Shown here piece after piece: positions 40,788 through 50,463 of a stretch of DNA of 64,000 bases (position 1 is the first letter of the stretch; each line of letters opens with the position of its first letter). Under the pieces are notes generated by a model that was not told where the DNA came from, ran no database searches, and saw only the letters and a list, made by a program, of their open reading frames with translations. The stretch comes from Vickermania ingenoplastis (taxonomy: Eukaryota > Euglenozoa > Kinetoplastea > Trypanosomatida > Trypanosomatidae). The stretch lies in contig VFSE01000211.1 in the NCBI GenBank assembly GCA_010157825.1, positions 558,001 through 622,000 on the forward strand. The letters are read 5' to 3'. The position numbers and the translations under genes were made by a program.

Positions 40788-43700
40788 ATGCTCTACCGCT
40801 CACGCGCTCTGCGAGAGGCCTTCATGACCCCAAGGAAAGCTTTTCAAATTCTTGGTGTACTGCCCTCCAGCTCCTCTCCAGCATCGGTGGCGGCGGCGGC
40901 GGCGTCCTCGCACCTCCTCCGCCGAATGACACCAGCGTCCGTGAAGAAAGCGTACATTGCCCAAACACTGCGCTGTCACCCTGATCTCTTTCCGGAGGAT
41001 CCAAACGCGAATGAAAAGTTTAAGGAGTTGGGGGAAGCACTGCGAGTGGCCCTCCAGGCAGTAACAACCGCAAAAAAGCGGGATCGGTGCGGGGGTAGTG
41101 GCAGCCAGCAAGGCGCACACCGCGACCGGGATGGTCTTGGGGATGGCCATGAGGGTGATGCAGCGTCAAGCGGATGGTCCAGAGCAGAGGACGACGTTCT
41201 GACGGCAGATATGGCACTGGCTTCCTTGCGACGCGCCATCGTTGTTTACGAAACCCACAAGTTAAGAGATCGTTTTCGAATTCCTTCCGGAGGAGGAGCG
41301 TCGGGCAAAGTTGTCGGACAGAGTGGTGGCCACAAGCAAGAAGGAGAAGGAGAGAGAGATAGTACGAGTACGCACGACACCCCCTTCTTTACTCCCTCCC
41401 TCGAGCACATTCGTCAGGTGTGCCACAGCGAAACGGCCGCTCGGCACGAGGTAATGACGTTCTGCGACACTGTTCCTCGCCTTCTCTGCGGCCCAGCAGC
41501 ACTCTTCGAGTCGATTGCCTTCTTTCACACCCGATACATCGCCTTAACGGCGGCGTGCATGCAGCGTTTCGCTAAAAATTTACCGATTATTGTCAATCGC
41601 GTTGTTCGGCGGCGTAAGATGGCCAAGTGGCATCAAAGCAACAGCACAAGTTTGCGCCAGACGCGGTCCCACACAGGGGTGACTCAAGGTGCCGTAACGG
41701 CCGCTGCCGCTGGTGTGGGAACAGGGAACCGCCCCGCCACGCAGCGTCGGCTCGAGGATATGGCCATGAAACCTTTGGTGCTGATGGGCGCGCTCATATT
41801 CGACTCCACAGCCCCCGCCTCCGACAAGCAGCAGCAGCAGCACAAAGAAGAAGAGGAAGAGGAAGAGGGAATGGATTCTGAGCGAAGCAGTACCTATCCT
41901 GGTGTCTTGTTCCCCTCAGAGGTCAAAGTATGTCCAGAGCTGCGCTGTGTTATTCGGCCATCGGATACCATTGGCGATATCGTCTCCAACATGGCGCAGT
42001 GGGAACGCGAGAGCTTTGAGCGACTGAAACTGGAGCTGGCGCTCTCCGATGTGGCAAGTTTAATGGCGGACCTATTGAACAGCAGCAGCAGCCACGTCAC
42101 TACCAATACCCCGGGTTCGCGTAGCGGTGTGTGTCTCACCGTCCGGCCCCACTTGGAAGCCTCGCATGCGCATCTACTGGAGGTCCTGCTCATGGCGCAG
42201 CATCTCGTCCGGGATCTTTTGGGAGGTGTTGAAGAGCAGCTGGATCATGTCTTTAAGGACGACGCCATTGTAACGCATGTTCTTCAAGAAAAGGAGGAGG
42301 GAACGACGCACTACGCCTCATCGCGGGTGTCGCGCAGGCAGCGAGCCAAAGAAGAAGACGAAAGATCAACGAAGGACGAAACGCAGGCAAGCTCCGGCGC
42401 GTCGAATGCAGGGGAGAAGAAGGAAGGGGCCCGGGAACGCGCCGATCGAGTGCCCCTCAGCTCGAGCGACTTTTGTGGGACGTGGTGGTGGTGGCGTACC
42501 TCTTCCCCCTCTCATGGTGCTGCGGGGAGAGGTACACCAACGACAGCCAAACCTCCCTCCCCCTCCTCTCCATCTCATGGCAACGAAGCGACGGATGACG
42601 AGGCTTTTCTTTCCGACTTCATCGCCATCTGTCGCCGCCTCTCCGCCATGGCAGCCCCTTATATCCGGGGAAATATTCTCATCGAATGGCCGGAGGCGTA
42701 TCGGCACTCCGCCACTACTACAACCACATCATCATCGTCATCCGCTGTGCAACAGCAGCCTGGGGCGATGGACGCGAGTCAGTTTGCTGCGGGTCCACAA
42801 GGTGGCGCATTCAAGCCTTCCTCGCAGGCCCCTCCCACCGCAGGAACAGGTGTGAACTCTGGTATACACTCAAAGGTCGGTGATCGTTCAGGAGCAAAGT
42901 GGTCCAGCGAGCAGGTGGTGATGGTTCCCTATCTCGTGGCCCGCCACCCCACGTGCTGTGTGGCCGAGGATATCGCCTTCTCTGTTTCCTTGCACCTGTC
43001 CAGGTCCCCTCTGGCCTTTCTCCGCGGCTGGTACGCTGCCTTGGCGGAGGTGCTCTACCAGGTCCACGTCGCTCGCACTACCATTCCTTCCCTCATCGCA
43101 TGCCGCGATGCGGTGACGGCAGAGGAGTTCATAAAAGAAACCCAGAAGAAGGAGGAAAAGGAAGAGGAAACCCCGCAGCAGGAAGCCGGTGAAGGTCTCG
43201 CACCATGCTCTCGCCCTGTGAGGGACGACAACAAGGATAACGCTGCCGCGCCTGGAGATGATGGCGCGACGTACCGGTACAGAGGGCCAATTTTTATCTT
43301 TCCTCGCCTTTTCAACATGAGCCCTCGACGGGAACTCCTGTTCTGGCGCCAGGTGCACCGGCACCGAGAGTACCTCGCGGAGCACAGCCGTGTCATGAGC
43401 CCGATCAACGTTTTCTTCAACTGCTCCCCGTACGACCCCTCGCACGACAGCCACCCATTTTCTGCGCAGCACTACGTTCACAGCAAGGCGGCAGCGGCGC
43501 AGCAAGAACAGACCAGGTGTGGGGGAGGAGAGAGCATGGCCTTCAGCAGCAGCGCATCGAAAGGGATCGACGACCCAACGGCCGGTAGTGACAACGAAAC
43601 CGCCCCGCCGTCGGATGATGCAGCAGCGGGGGGCGAGGACGACATGGATCTGGGCCTGGACGCAGGATGGGTCGGGAGCGCCAAGGCGGCTCCTATGGGC

Positions 43701-44219
43701 CGCGAGACGGACGGTGGTGGGAGTGGGAGTAGCGGTGAAGCCCAGGAGGAGGCAGCAGTTTTGTCTCTGCGCACGCTGGTGCATCCGCAGCGTTTTCGTT
43801 GTTGGCTGGAGGATGTTGTCGAGCACTCCTCTCTTCAGCGGGAGATCCACCGGGTGCTGGAAGCGGCTGGAGTTGGCTACATGATTCGGGATCCCCAGCT
43901 GCCTCTGGCGAATTTTCTCTCTTTCGTGCAGGTCTTCTGTGCCGCCGCAGCCGTGCGAGGGGTGCTGGAAGGCGGGGAGCCGCCGTCATCGTCCCTCCGC
44001 ACCTCTCCACGCCAAGCGACGCTCACCCCAGATGACGTTGGGCTCACGATTATTGTCGGGACGCACTGCGACGTCCGAGACGGGGGACGGTTGTACGTGC
44101 CATGGACCATGGACCCGAATCTCTTGGTCGCCCTGCTTGGCGAGGAAGAGGAGGACGTGGGGAAGGAAACGGCATTTCCGCTTGCAGGACGTACAGATCC
44201 TTCCCGGCTTCTTGTGTGA
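40788..44219 (+). CDS. J-domain-like mitochondrial protein, DUF4460/DUF4461 (TCAIM-like) (1143 aa)
   Basis: Residues 14-90 read as a J domain with an insert: FQILGV, then an Ala/Ser-rich insertion, VKKAYIAQTLRCHPDLFPED with HPD at 64-66, and EKFKELGEALRVAL as the third helix. The basic, Ser-poor start (MLYRSRALREAFMTPRK) could serve as a short mitochondrial presequence. The remainder alternates conserved-looking blocks (for example the block around 210-270, FPRLFNMSPRRELLFWRQV near 845, and VGLTIIVGTHCDVRDGGRLYVPW near 1085-1108) with Glu-, Ser- and Ala-rich linkers. The C-terminal block resembles the DUF4461 region of TCAIM. J domains stimulate Hsp70 ATPase through HPD, which is intact here, so a mitochondrial Hsp70 partner role is possible. 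The family assignment is from motifs; the biological role is unknown. Confidence 0.6.
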   Translation: MLYRSRALREAFMTPRKAFQILGVLPSSSSPASVAAAAASSHLLRRMTPASVKKAYIAQTLRCHPDLFPEDPNANEKFKELGEALRVALQAVTTAKKRDRCGGSGSQQGAHRDRDGLGDGHEGDAASSGWSRAEDDVLTADMALASLRRAIVVYETHKLRDRFRIPSGGGASGKVVGQSGGHKQEGEGERDSTSTHDTPFFTPSLEHIRQVCHSETAARHEVMTFCDTVPRLLCGPAALFESIAFFHTRYIALTAACMQRFAKNLPIIVNRVVRRRKMAKWHQSNSTSLRQTRSHTGVTQGAVTAAAAGVGTGNRPATQRRLEDMAMKPLVLMGALIFDSTAPASDKQQQQHKEEEEEEEGMDSERSSTYPGVLFPSEVKVCPELRCVIRPSDTIGDIVSNMAQWERESFERLKLELALSDVASLMADLLNSSSSHVTTNTPGSRSGVCLTVRPHLEASHAHLLEVLLMAQHLVRDLLGGVEEQLDHVFKDDAIVTHVLQEKEEGTTHYASSRVSRRQRAKEEDERSTKDETQASSGASNAGEKKEGARERADRVPLSSSDFCGTWWWWRTSSPSHGAAGRGTPTTAKPPSPSSPSHGNEATDDEAFLSDFIAICRRLSAMAAPYIRGNILIEWPEAYRHSATTTTTSSSSSAVQQQPGAMDASQFAAGPQGGAFKPSSQAPPTAGTGVNSGIHSKVGDRSGAKWSSEQVVMVPYLVARHPTCCVAEDIAFSVSLHLSRSPLAFLRGWYAALAEVLYQVHVARTTIPSLIACRDAVTAEEFIKETQKKEEKEEETPQQEAGEGLAPCSRPVRDDNKDNAAAPGDDGATYRYRGPIFIFPRLFNMSPRRELLFWRQVHRHREYLAEHSRVMSPINVFFNCSPYDPSHDSHPFSAQHYVHSKAAAAQQEQTRCGGGESMAFSSSASKGIDDPTAGSDNETAPPSDDAAAGGEDDMDLGLDAGWVGSAKAAPMGRETDGGGSGSSGEAQEEAAVLSLRTLVHPQRFRCWLEDVVEHSSLQREIHRVLEAAGVGYMIRDPQLPLANFLSFVQVFCAAAAVRGVLEGGEPPSSSLRTSPRQATLTPDDVGLTIIVGTHCDVRDGGRLYVPWTMDPNLLVALLGEEEEDVGKETAFPLAGRTDPSRLLV

Positions 44220-44742
44220 CGGCGTGTATCCTTCTTGTGCGTGCGTGCGAACAGGAACAAGTACACGCAAGCAAGGCAATACATCTATCTACCCTCATCC
44301 TCACAGGATGCCATGCAGTGGAGCTCGGCCGTGTTCTTTTGTGATTGTTGTTTTTGTTTTGGGTGGTTTGGGCGGTTTGCATGTTTCACATGATGTTGGG
44401 AAGAGCTCACAGATAACAACATAACAACACACGTTTAATGAAAATGAAAAGATAATTTCTGCTTCTTTTTTGTTTGCCGTTGATGTGACTCTTTCGAAGA
44501 AGCGTGAATGTCAGAGCTGGAGTGTCACTGTCATTTTTTCCCCTCTGTGTTTGATTTCATCTTGGCTCTTCTCCGGCTTCTTTCCGTGAATGAACCTGTG
44601 GTTCTCGTGGTGGGTACCGCTTCTATTATGAACACTTTTTTTTGTATTGAAAAAAAAAAAGAGAAGAAGATAAGCTCTACTCGCTATTTGTTGATATCTA
44701 TATTTTTTACAGAAAAGAGGAAAGGAAGGCCGTTAAAGTAAG
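44220..44742 (+). other. Spacer, no gene seen
   Basis: T-rich sequence. A tract of pyrimidines near 44460-44475 and a TATTTTTTACAG element with AG at 44711-44712 lie upstream; the latter is 30 bases before the next ATG and is the likely trans-splice acceptor. Confidence 0.5.
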
Positions 44743-45186
44743 ATGGCGTCGCGTGATAATCTTCACCTGTCCACCCCCGTGCGGATTTCTACAATGGACA
44801 GCACGGACACGGGGGTGCGAGTCGAGCTCGGTGGGACCATGTCCAGCCAGGGAGGGGGCAGCAGCGTTCCTCCCAGTGCAAGCGGGCTGGGCGGTACCCT
44901 GGGTGGCACTCTCCCGATACCTCCAGGACCTCCAGGGTACGACCCTCTCCACCCCACTCAGCGCATTGCGGATAATGTTATCTTCAAGGAAGACTTCGAT
45001 TATGAGGGTCGCACGAGAATCGAAAAGACCAAGGATAAGCTCCTTCTTGAATACGACGCGTACCTGGAAGCACATCCGGAGATCACTCCTATGCTGCACG
45101 ATATAGTAGAGAACTTGTTGATTCACAAGCCTGAGAGACCCTTGAAGGATATTCGTTCCTACGTGCGGTCCAGAATGGGGTTGTAA
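44743..45186 (+). CDS. Small protein with RIIa/Dpy-30-like docking helix pair (147 aa)
   Basis: The first 70 residues are Gly-, Ser-, Pro-rich and flexible. Residues about 80-147 are charged and helical; the end, HPEITPMLHDIVENLLIHKP followed by ERPLKDIRSYVRSRM, matches the general pattern of RIIa/Dpy-30 dimerisation-docking motifs: two short helices with a KP-x-x-P-L/V hinge and an aromatic in the second helix. In eukaryotes such modules bind amphipathic helices of AKAP-like anchors in radial spokes, axonemes or methyltransferase complexes. In a flagellate an axonemal role is a reasonable guess. The gene is complete, follows a convincing splice signal and sits just before the nucleoporin gene. 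Confidence 0.55.
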   Translation: MASRDNLHLSTPVRISTMDSTDTGVRVELGGTMSSQGGGSSVPPSASGLGGTLGGTLPIPPGPPGYDPLHPTQRIADNVIFKEDFDYEGRTRIEKTKDKLLLEYDAYLEAHPEITPMLHDIVENLLIHKPERPLKDIRSYVRSRMGL

Positions 45187-45832
45187 CGGCCTAAAGGAGC
45201 AGGCGCAGAAAGGCTAGTCGGAACGGAAAGTTTTCTTCGCTATCTCCCCTTTGTTTCATTGTTGTGTCGTGTGTGTGTGTGTGTCGTGAGGTATGTATTC
45301 CAAATTATGGAGATATAGAGATGGTGTGTGGTTTCTGATCCCGCAGCACTACCGCTCTCGTGTATGTTCATAATAATCCACTGGAAGCTAGAACACTTTT
45401 CGGCTTTGCGTTGCATGTCCAAATGTCTGATCTGGGTGCACGAATAGTCCTCTTTCCTCATGTCGTTGTATATTTCATTATTCTTTCCTTCTTTATGTCC
45501 TGGTTCATCTTTTTGTTGTTGCTGATTGTAAAAAAAAAAAAATCTTCTCATCTCTCTTGCTTTGGTTGGACATTTGCTCGTCAGTTTTTTTTTTTTACCC
45601 GACCGGATTGTTCTCCAGTTGCATTCTTTTTTGTGGTGAAGAACCTCTGTTAGTTGGCAGACACACACACAAAAATAATAATAATAATAATAATAAGAAG
45701 AAAGTCGGCTTACTCCCCTCCAAGCTTCACACACATACCATATATAACGAAGTTGTGGACACTAGGCTAAGAAAGGCGGAGCCAAATCATCACACATCGA
45801 GCTCTTCCAGTTCTAATCTTAAGGCGTAAGAA
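45187..45832 (+). other. Spacer before the nucleoporin gene
   Basis: No gene. A GT repeat at 45269-45285, A- and T-runs near 45530-45595, a CA repeat at 45661-45671 and an AAT repeat at 45674-45696. Confidence 0.5.
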
Positions 45833-47188
45833 ATGTTTGGTAGCGCAGGTAGCGGCTTCCGTACCCCTGCCCCTGCTGGTCCAGGTGGCTTTGGTGCTCC
45901 AGCTGCTGGTCCTGGGGGCTTCGGTGCCCCTGGTAAGACAAACTCCAGCGGCTTCGGTGCTCCAGCTGCTGCTGGTGGGGGATTTGGTGCTCCAGCTGCT
46001 GGTGGTACTGGCGGCTTCGGTGCTCCTGCTGGTGGTACTGGGGGCTTCGGTGCCCCTGGTAAGACAAACGCCAGCGGCTTCGGTGCTCCAGCTGCTGGTG
46101 GTACTGGCGGCTTCGGTGCTCCTGCTGGTGGTACTGGGGGCTTCGGTGCCCCTGGTAAGACAAACGCCAGCGGCTTCGGTGCTCCAGCTGCTGCTGGTGG
46201 GGGATTTGGTGCTCCTGCTGGTGGTGCTGGCGGCTTCGGTGCTCCTGCTGGTGGTACTGGCGGCTTCGGTGCTCCAGCTAGTGGTGCTGTGGGGTTCGGT
46301 GCTGGTGCCCTCGCGACGTCTCAGCAGCAGAATCAGTTCCCTATGACGGGTATGGGGGGGCCCTATACGGTAGCCCCTACTCCCGATGTGGTGCAAGCGG
46401 AGCAGCTTGCCAAGCAGAGTCCCATGGCGAGCTACTTGATCGAATTGGATCATGCGTACGATGCGCTACATCCTCAGTGCAGGTTTCGAACTTTTATGTA
46501 CAACATCTGCGGTCCTGGGCTGAGAGACGCAGCTGTTCACCGGGAGAGGTACGTAGCGTGTATGAATGGTGGTGGATGCTCTGATGAGCAGTGGATGCGG
46601 GCCCTGCAACAAAACCCGGATCCTATTCACCGGTACCCCACTCCGATTCATTTTGCACAGGAAATTCAGAAGCGTGTAGAGAAACAGAAGGAAGCGATCG
46701 ATATTATGATTCAACGCGTACAAGATCTTCTGCAAGATATTGAGGCAGTAGCAATCCTGGATGCAGCAAATCAAGCAACCTGCAAAGAAATACGACAGAG
46801 CGAGATCATGTTGCAACGGCGCTGGTATGCCCTCTTAGCCAAAACGGAAACGATGGGTCACCAGGGTTCCAAGGGTGCCGATGGTCTCCTCGCCCATCGG
46901 GCAGGGATGTTGCGTCAACAGCTGGATGCCCCAGGTGGCTTTCAGACTACCTTGGATGAACTGCAGCCATATCTGGAAGGACAGACGGCGCGCTGTGCAT
47001 TGGCCACGCGTGGAACAGGCGTCCAACCAGTCCCTCTGCTGCGCTCAGATGTTGATCCTCTGCAGGTTCGCCATTGGATTCAATTTATGGCACAGATGCA
47101 GGAGGGTATAGAATACTTGGCTGTTTTCCTGGATGAGAGTATGAACAACATATCCGCCGTTCGTGATCGTGTCTCATCCGTTTCGTAG
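45833..47188 (+). CDS. FG-repeat nucleoporin, Nup54/Nup57-like (451 aa)
   Basis: Residues 1-160 consist of GFGAP/GFGAPA repeats separated by Gly, Thr, Ala and Lys-Thr-Asn linkers, the FG type that binds transport receptors in the pore channel. Residues about 195-290 match the Nup54 pattern: NP/HP-x-C-R-F-x-x-F-M-Y-N near 215, a W-x-x-A-L-x-x-N-P-D-P near 260 and an F-x-x-E-I-x-x-R-V-E-x-Q helix. After that come about 150 residues of alpha-helix suited to the Nup62-Nup58-Nup54 trimer. In the family this complex lines the central channel. The gene is complete, ATG to TAG, and is the last plus-strand gene before the strand switch. The Nup54 call rests on the NPDP block and the order of parts. 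Confidence 0.8.
   Translation: MFGSAGSGFRTPAPAGPGGFGAPAAGPGGFGAPGKTNSSGFGAPAAAGGGFGAPAAGGTGGFGAPAGGTGGFGAPGKTNASGFGAPAAGGTGGFGAPAGGTGGFGAPGKTNASGFGAPAAAGGGFGAPAGGAGGFGAPAGGTGGFGAPASGAVGFGAGALATSQQQNQFPMTGMGGPYTVAPTPDVVQAEQLAKQSPMASYLIELDHAYDALHPQCRFRTFMYNICGPGLRDAAVHRERYVACMNGGGCSDEQWMRALQQNPDPIHRYPTPIHFAQEIQKRVEKQKEAIDIMIQRVQDLLQDIEAVAILDAANQATCKEIRQSEIMLQRRWYALLAKTETMGHQGSKGADGLLAHRAGMLRQQLDAPGGFQTTLDELQPYLEGQTARCALATRGTGVQPVPLLRSDVDPLQVRHWIQFMAQMQEGIEYLAVFLDESMNNISAVRDRVSSVS
45890..46300 (+). repeat. Coding minisatellite of the FG domain
   Basis: The FG region is built from near-identical DNA blocks. A unit of 32 codons (96 bp), SGFGAP...GKTNA, is repeated back to back at about 45960-46160, with shorter GGTGGTACTGG / GGCTTCGGTGC blocks around it. 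Synonymous sites are largely identical, implying recent slippage or conversion and likely length variation between strains. Confidence 0.7.
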
Positions 47189-47568
47189 TGTGTGTGTGTA
47201 TGTGTGTCATAATAATCCTACGGCACAGTTATTTTAAAAAAAAAGACTAAGAAACTTTAGGCCTCCTCTAAAAGATTCTCCGGTACTGTGGTTGTCACGA
47301 GTATCCTGGAGGTATCTTTGCTGTTCGCGGTATAGTTTGTGTGCAAAAAATGTCTTTGCGCGGCAGTAGAGGATCAGCAGTGACACAGAGAGAGTCATTG
47401 TTCCTCTGAAGATTATTGTGTTGTTTACTAGATGCTCTTTTGTCCAAACGTTTGTCCCCTTGGTCTACCAACCAAGACATTTCCGCTCGCCCGTTTGAGC
47501 GTTTATTTTTTTGTTTGTTGTTGTTATTGCTGTTGTTGACTCGCCACCTTGGCTGGGCGTAGCGGAAT

Positions 47569-48198
47569 CTAGGTGTGCAGCTCATTTCCATATGTTTCTA
47601 TTGCTTTCATTAGTTGGAAGGGTAGGATCCTGAGAGTAGGATGGAAACCTGGAAACCGGTGATATCGGTATGGGTGGTCCGGAGTCAAGCTCATGAGCTC
47701 TTGGAGACCGTCCACCAATCCAACACCAGTAGAGGAGTCATTTCGATGAACGGAGCTGTCGTGAGGTTCTGGATATCCGACCACCGGCTGGCCGTTGTCC
47801 ATGCTGATACGTAGTACCGTATCAGTATCTTCAGTAGCAGGAAATCTTGTTCTTAAAGGTAAATCTTCGTTGAAGGAGAAGTATCAGGACCTTCGTATCC
47901 AAAGGTATACCCTTCAACAAACGGGCTAAGCGCCGTTCAATTCTAACGGCGTATCTGCACTCTTCCCACAACAATTGTCTACCAGTGTTCATGATGTGGA
48001 AACGTAACAAGATTTCCAACCTGCCGGCCAACCTCCCTGCTGACGGAAAGCGAAACCACCACTTTCCCCGAAGTTTAATGTAGTTGCAGTTGGATCCGAA
48101 AAGAGCGGCTTCGTTGTCGATGTCGCAGACGACGGGTCGTACTGAGCAATCCGGGAAGTCGTGGAGAGATGCAGTTGTGTAGCGTGGGAACCCCTCAT
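47569..48198 (-). pseudogene. Frame-broken minus-strand gene, unidentified
   Basis: Two protein-like segments lie end to end on the minus strand in different frames. One, at about 48100-47890, is rich in Leu, Arg and Ile (RRLARLLKGIPLDTKVLI near its end). The other, from about 47880 to the stop at 47569-47571, begins near FSFNEDLPLRTRF and ends KAIETYGNELHT. The junction near 47885 is a simple frame change. The N-terminal side is unclear: a Ser/Thr-rich frame starts with ATG at 48198, while the Leu/Arg frame is open further up into GC-rich sequence. No family is recognised. It may be the distal gene of the minus-strand cluster, dead or mis-sequenced. Confidence 0.4.
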
Positions 48199-48399
48199 AA
48201 TTTTCTTTTCTTTGGAGTACGGAAACTAAAATATAGTTCTGCGGATGATGCTGCAGCAGAGCCGGCGGAGAATGTGGAACGTCTGCGCCAATTGAATGCG
48301 AAGAAGCTGCGGGGGAGCGTTTCCCCCATGGGGGTGCGGACGGATGCGTCGGTGCAGCCTCGCTAGCCTTCTGGCGGCGCGGATTGCCCCAGTGGCGCC

Positions 48400-50335
48400 C
48401 CGCGACGCCGCACGCAGCTACTCCATGGAACGAGCCCCCCTTCGAGCTTCGATAGCGCCGACGGCTACGCGTTCCAACCGCCAACTTCCATGCCCTTCCC
48501 CCGCATTCCCCTTTCCCCGGATTGCCCTCCATTTCTGGGGTCGTGGGGGGGGGGGCCACGGGGACCATCTTGGCCTGGGCCCCCGCCTCCACCAGGGGGT
48601 GCGCCGGCTGCCCCACCAAGATCCCCGCCCTCCCGAGTGCCCCAAAAGGCACGCGGGCCGGGGGGCCTCCGCGAGTTTTCCCAGCACGGCCAGCGGGCCC
48701 CGCCCACGCCAAAACGCCGCGATGCCCCGGGGGCCTAGGAAGTAGGAAGGGACAAGACGAAGACGATGAGGCAGCGCCTTTGCATGCGCATAATGCATCG
48801 CATTTGTGAAAGGGCCCCTTGCCTAGACTTACCTATACCCAAGGAAAAAGGAAAAGGAAGGAGTAAAGAAAACATAAGGAGCCAAAACAAAACCAAAATG
48901 AAATATTAATGCAAAAATTTCTGTGATCGGCGCACTCGTTTCGCACGGCACCCTATTATTCTTAATTGCTTTTTTTTTTTTTTTTTTGAACTGTGCAGCT
49001 CGGGGCTGAGGGTCTTTAGGGCAGGGGCCATGGGTTATCACAAAGGAAGAGAAAGCACGGGATAACAGCCGCGATGGCCATTCGAATGGGAAAAACACAA
49101 GGAATACGTGTTTTTCGGGGTGGGGCCAATAATCCCCCCCCGTGCCGCAGCAAAAGTTTTCTAACCTAAAAAAGTATTATTTTTTATATTTAATTTTCTT
49201 GCCATAGGATGAATCGCAAGCAGAAGGCCATGGTCACGAAGTAAGTACCCTGAGGTACCATTCCTACTACACACGCGTTGCTTACTTGCACGGTCGCCAC
49301 CTCGGTCTGCGATCCCTCCCGCACAAAGACAGGGGCAAAAAAAAATATATATATATAATAATTTTTGCTTCCGTGCCCAAACGAAAAGAAAATTACAACG
49401 AGGTTTTTTGCTTTTTGACGAAAAAGTAATGGGATAAAGAGCCGGGAGCGCCAAAGCGCAAAGTTAACCGAGCGCGTTAACGGGGGCCCCCGCCGTTTCC
49501 GGATCTGACTCCTACGAACCTTGAAAAAAGAGAAGGTGAACTCACTATGTTTTCCCCACCCCTTCCTTTGCCATTTCCCCCTTGGCATGGGCATGCCCAG
49601 CCAAGGGGTAAAATCCAAAAGAGGATGCTTTACGCGCATAAAAAGGCGGGGCCCCATCACATTCTTCTCCCTTTGAAAATGCCCAGGCCCTCAAGACATT
49701 TCAGCTGGGCTTACGGCGCCTGCCTACTTTTATCAAACGGGCCACCTACCGCCGCCCGATTAGGCCACCACCCCTAGCGCCAATGGATGAGGCAGCGCAG
49801 CACGCCATCCGATGCCCTGCAACACGGCCGCCCCCGGGCGTTCCGCCGCCCCCGCCGAACCAGACGCCCACGCGGAGCATTGAGGATGCGGCGAGCACTT
49901 AAATTGCAAAATTAACAACAACAACAAAAAAAAATAACATGCAATAATTTTTCATTAATTTGTCGACTTACTTACTGCACAAAATCAGAAGAGAAACAAA
50001 CAGAGAAGAAAGAAGGAAAAAAGGAAAGAATTCGCGGAACGCCACCCCAGCCACAGCCGGAAAACCCCGCACGATTTGCCCCCAAATTAAAATGAGGCCA
50101 CCCAAATTTTTATGCGCCGGAAGGAAGGGGCCCCCCGAAAAATATCCCGGGGGGGGGGGGGATGCCCCACGCCCTCACTCAAGCCACCACGCAGGGCGCG
50201 AAATTAACCCCGACAGGGGAAAAAGCGGGGAACGAACCGCGGCACCCACGCACGAAACGACGATGGACCGGAAGGCAAAGGGAGAGAACAAGGCAAGGAT
50301 ATACAAATATACAAGGAACGGGGGAAAGAGGAGCT
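48400..50335. other. Anomalous homopolymer-rich block with abrupt composition changes
   Basis: Short alternating GC-rich and AT-rich patches with unusually many long single-base runs (G-run at about 48547-48558, T-run at about 48969-48987, G-run at 50149-50161, and many runs of four to six C, G or A). No frame is convincing on either strand, although fragments such as the minus-strand stretch at 48700-48560 look protein-like. The texture differs from every other spacer in the window and resembles poorly corrected or mis-assembled sequence, but a genuinely odd termination-region sequence cannot be excluded. Confidence 0.45.
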
Positions 50336-50463
50336 AAACCGGAAGTATATATTTTTGAATAGTGCTTGGTCTTTGCTGGGTTCTTTATTTTGGTTGGTTT
50401 TTAAAGACCCGTGCACCAGAGAGGATAGGCGGGGGGGCAAAGAGCGGATCCGCTCGCGATGCC

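Larger units (their letters stand above)
47189..50463. other. Convergent strand-switch region
   Basis: Plus-strand genes end at 47188, and the next intact gene, ending at 50464, is on the minus strand, so two polycistronic units converge here. In kinetoplastids such regions are transcription termination zones, often with base J and variant histones, and sometimes with RNA polymerase III genes. I looked for tRNA-like B-boxes and saw none. Inside are a frame-broken minus-strand gene (47569-48198 or a little further) and an abnormal homopolymer-rich block (about 48.4-50.3 kb). Confidence 0.8.

Noticed and set aside
48418-48798. GC-rich frames in the strand-switch region as real genes
   Set aside because: Several overlapping frames are open at once because of low stop density in GC-rich sequence; none has a recognisable motif, start context or splice signal.
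47189-50463. tRNA genes, often found at kinetoplastid strand-switch regions
   Set aside because: No GTTCRANNC-type B-box with a foldable cloverleaf was found on either strand.
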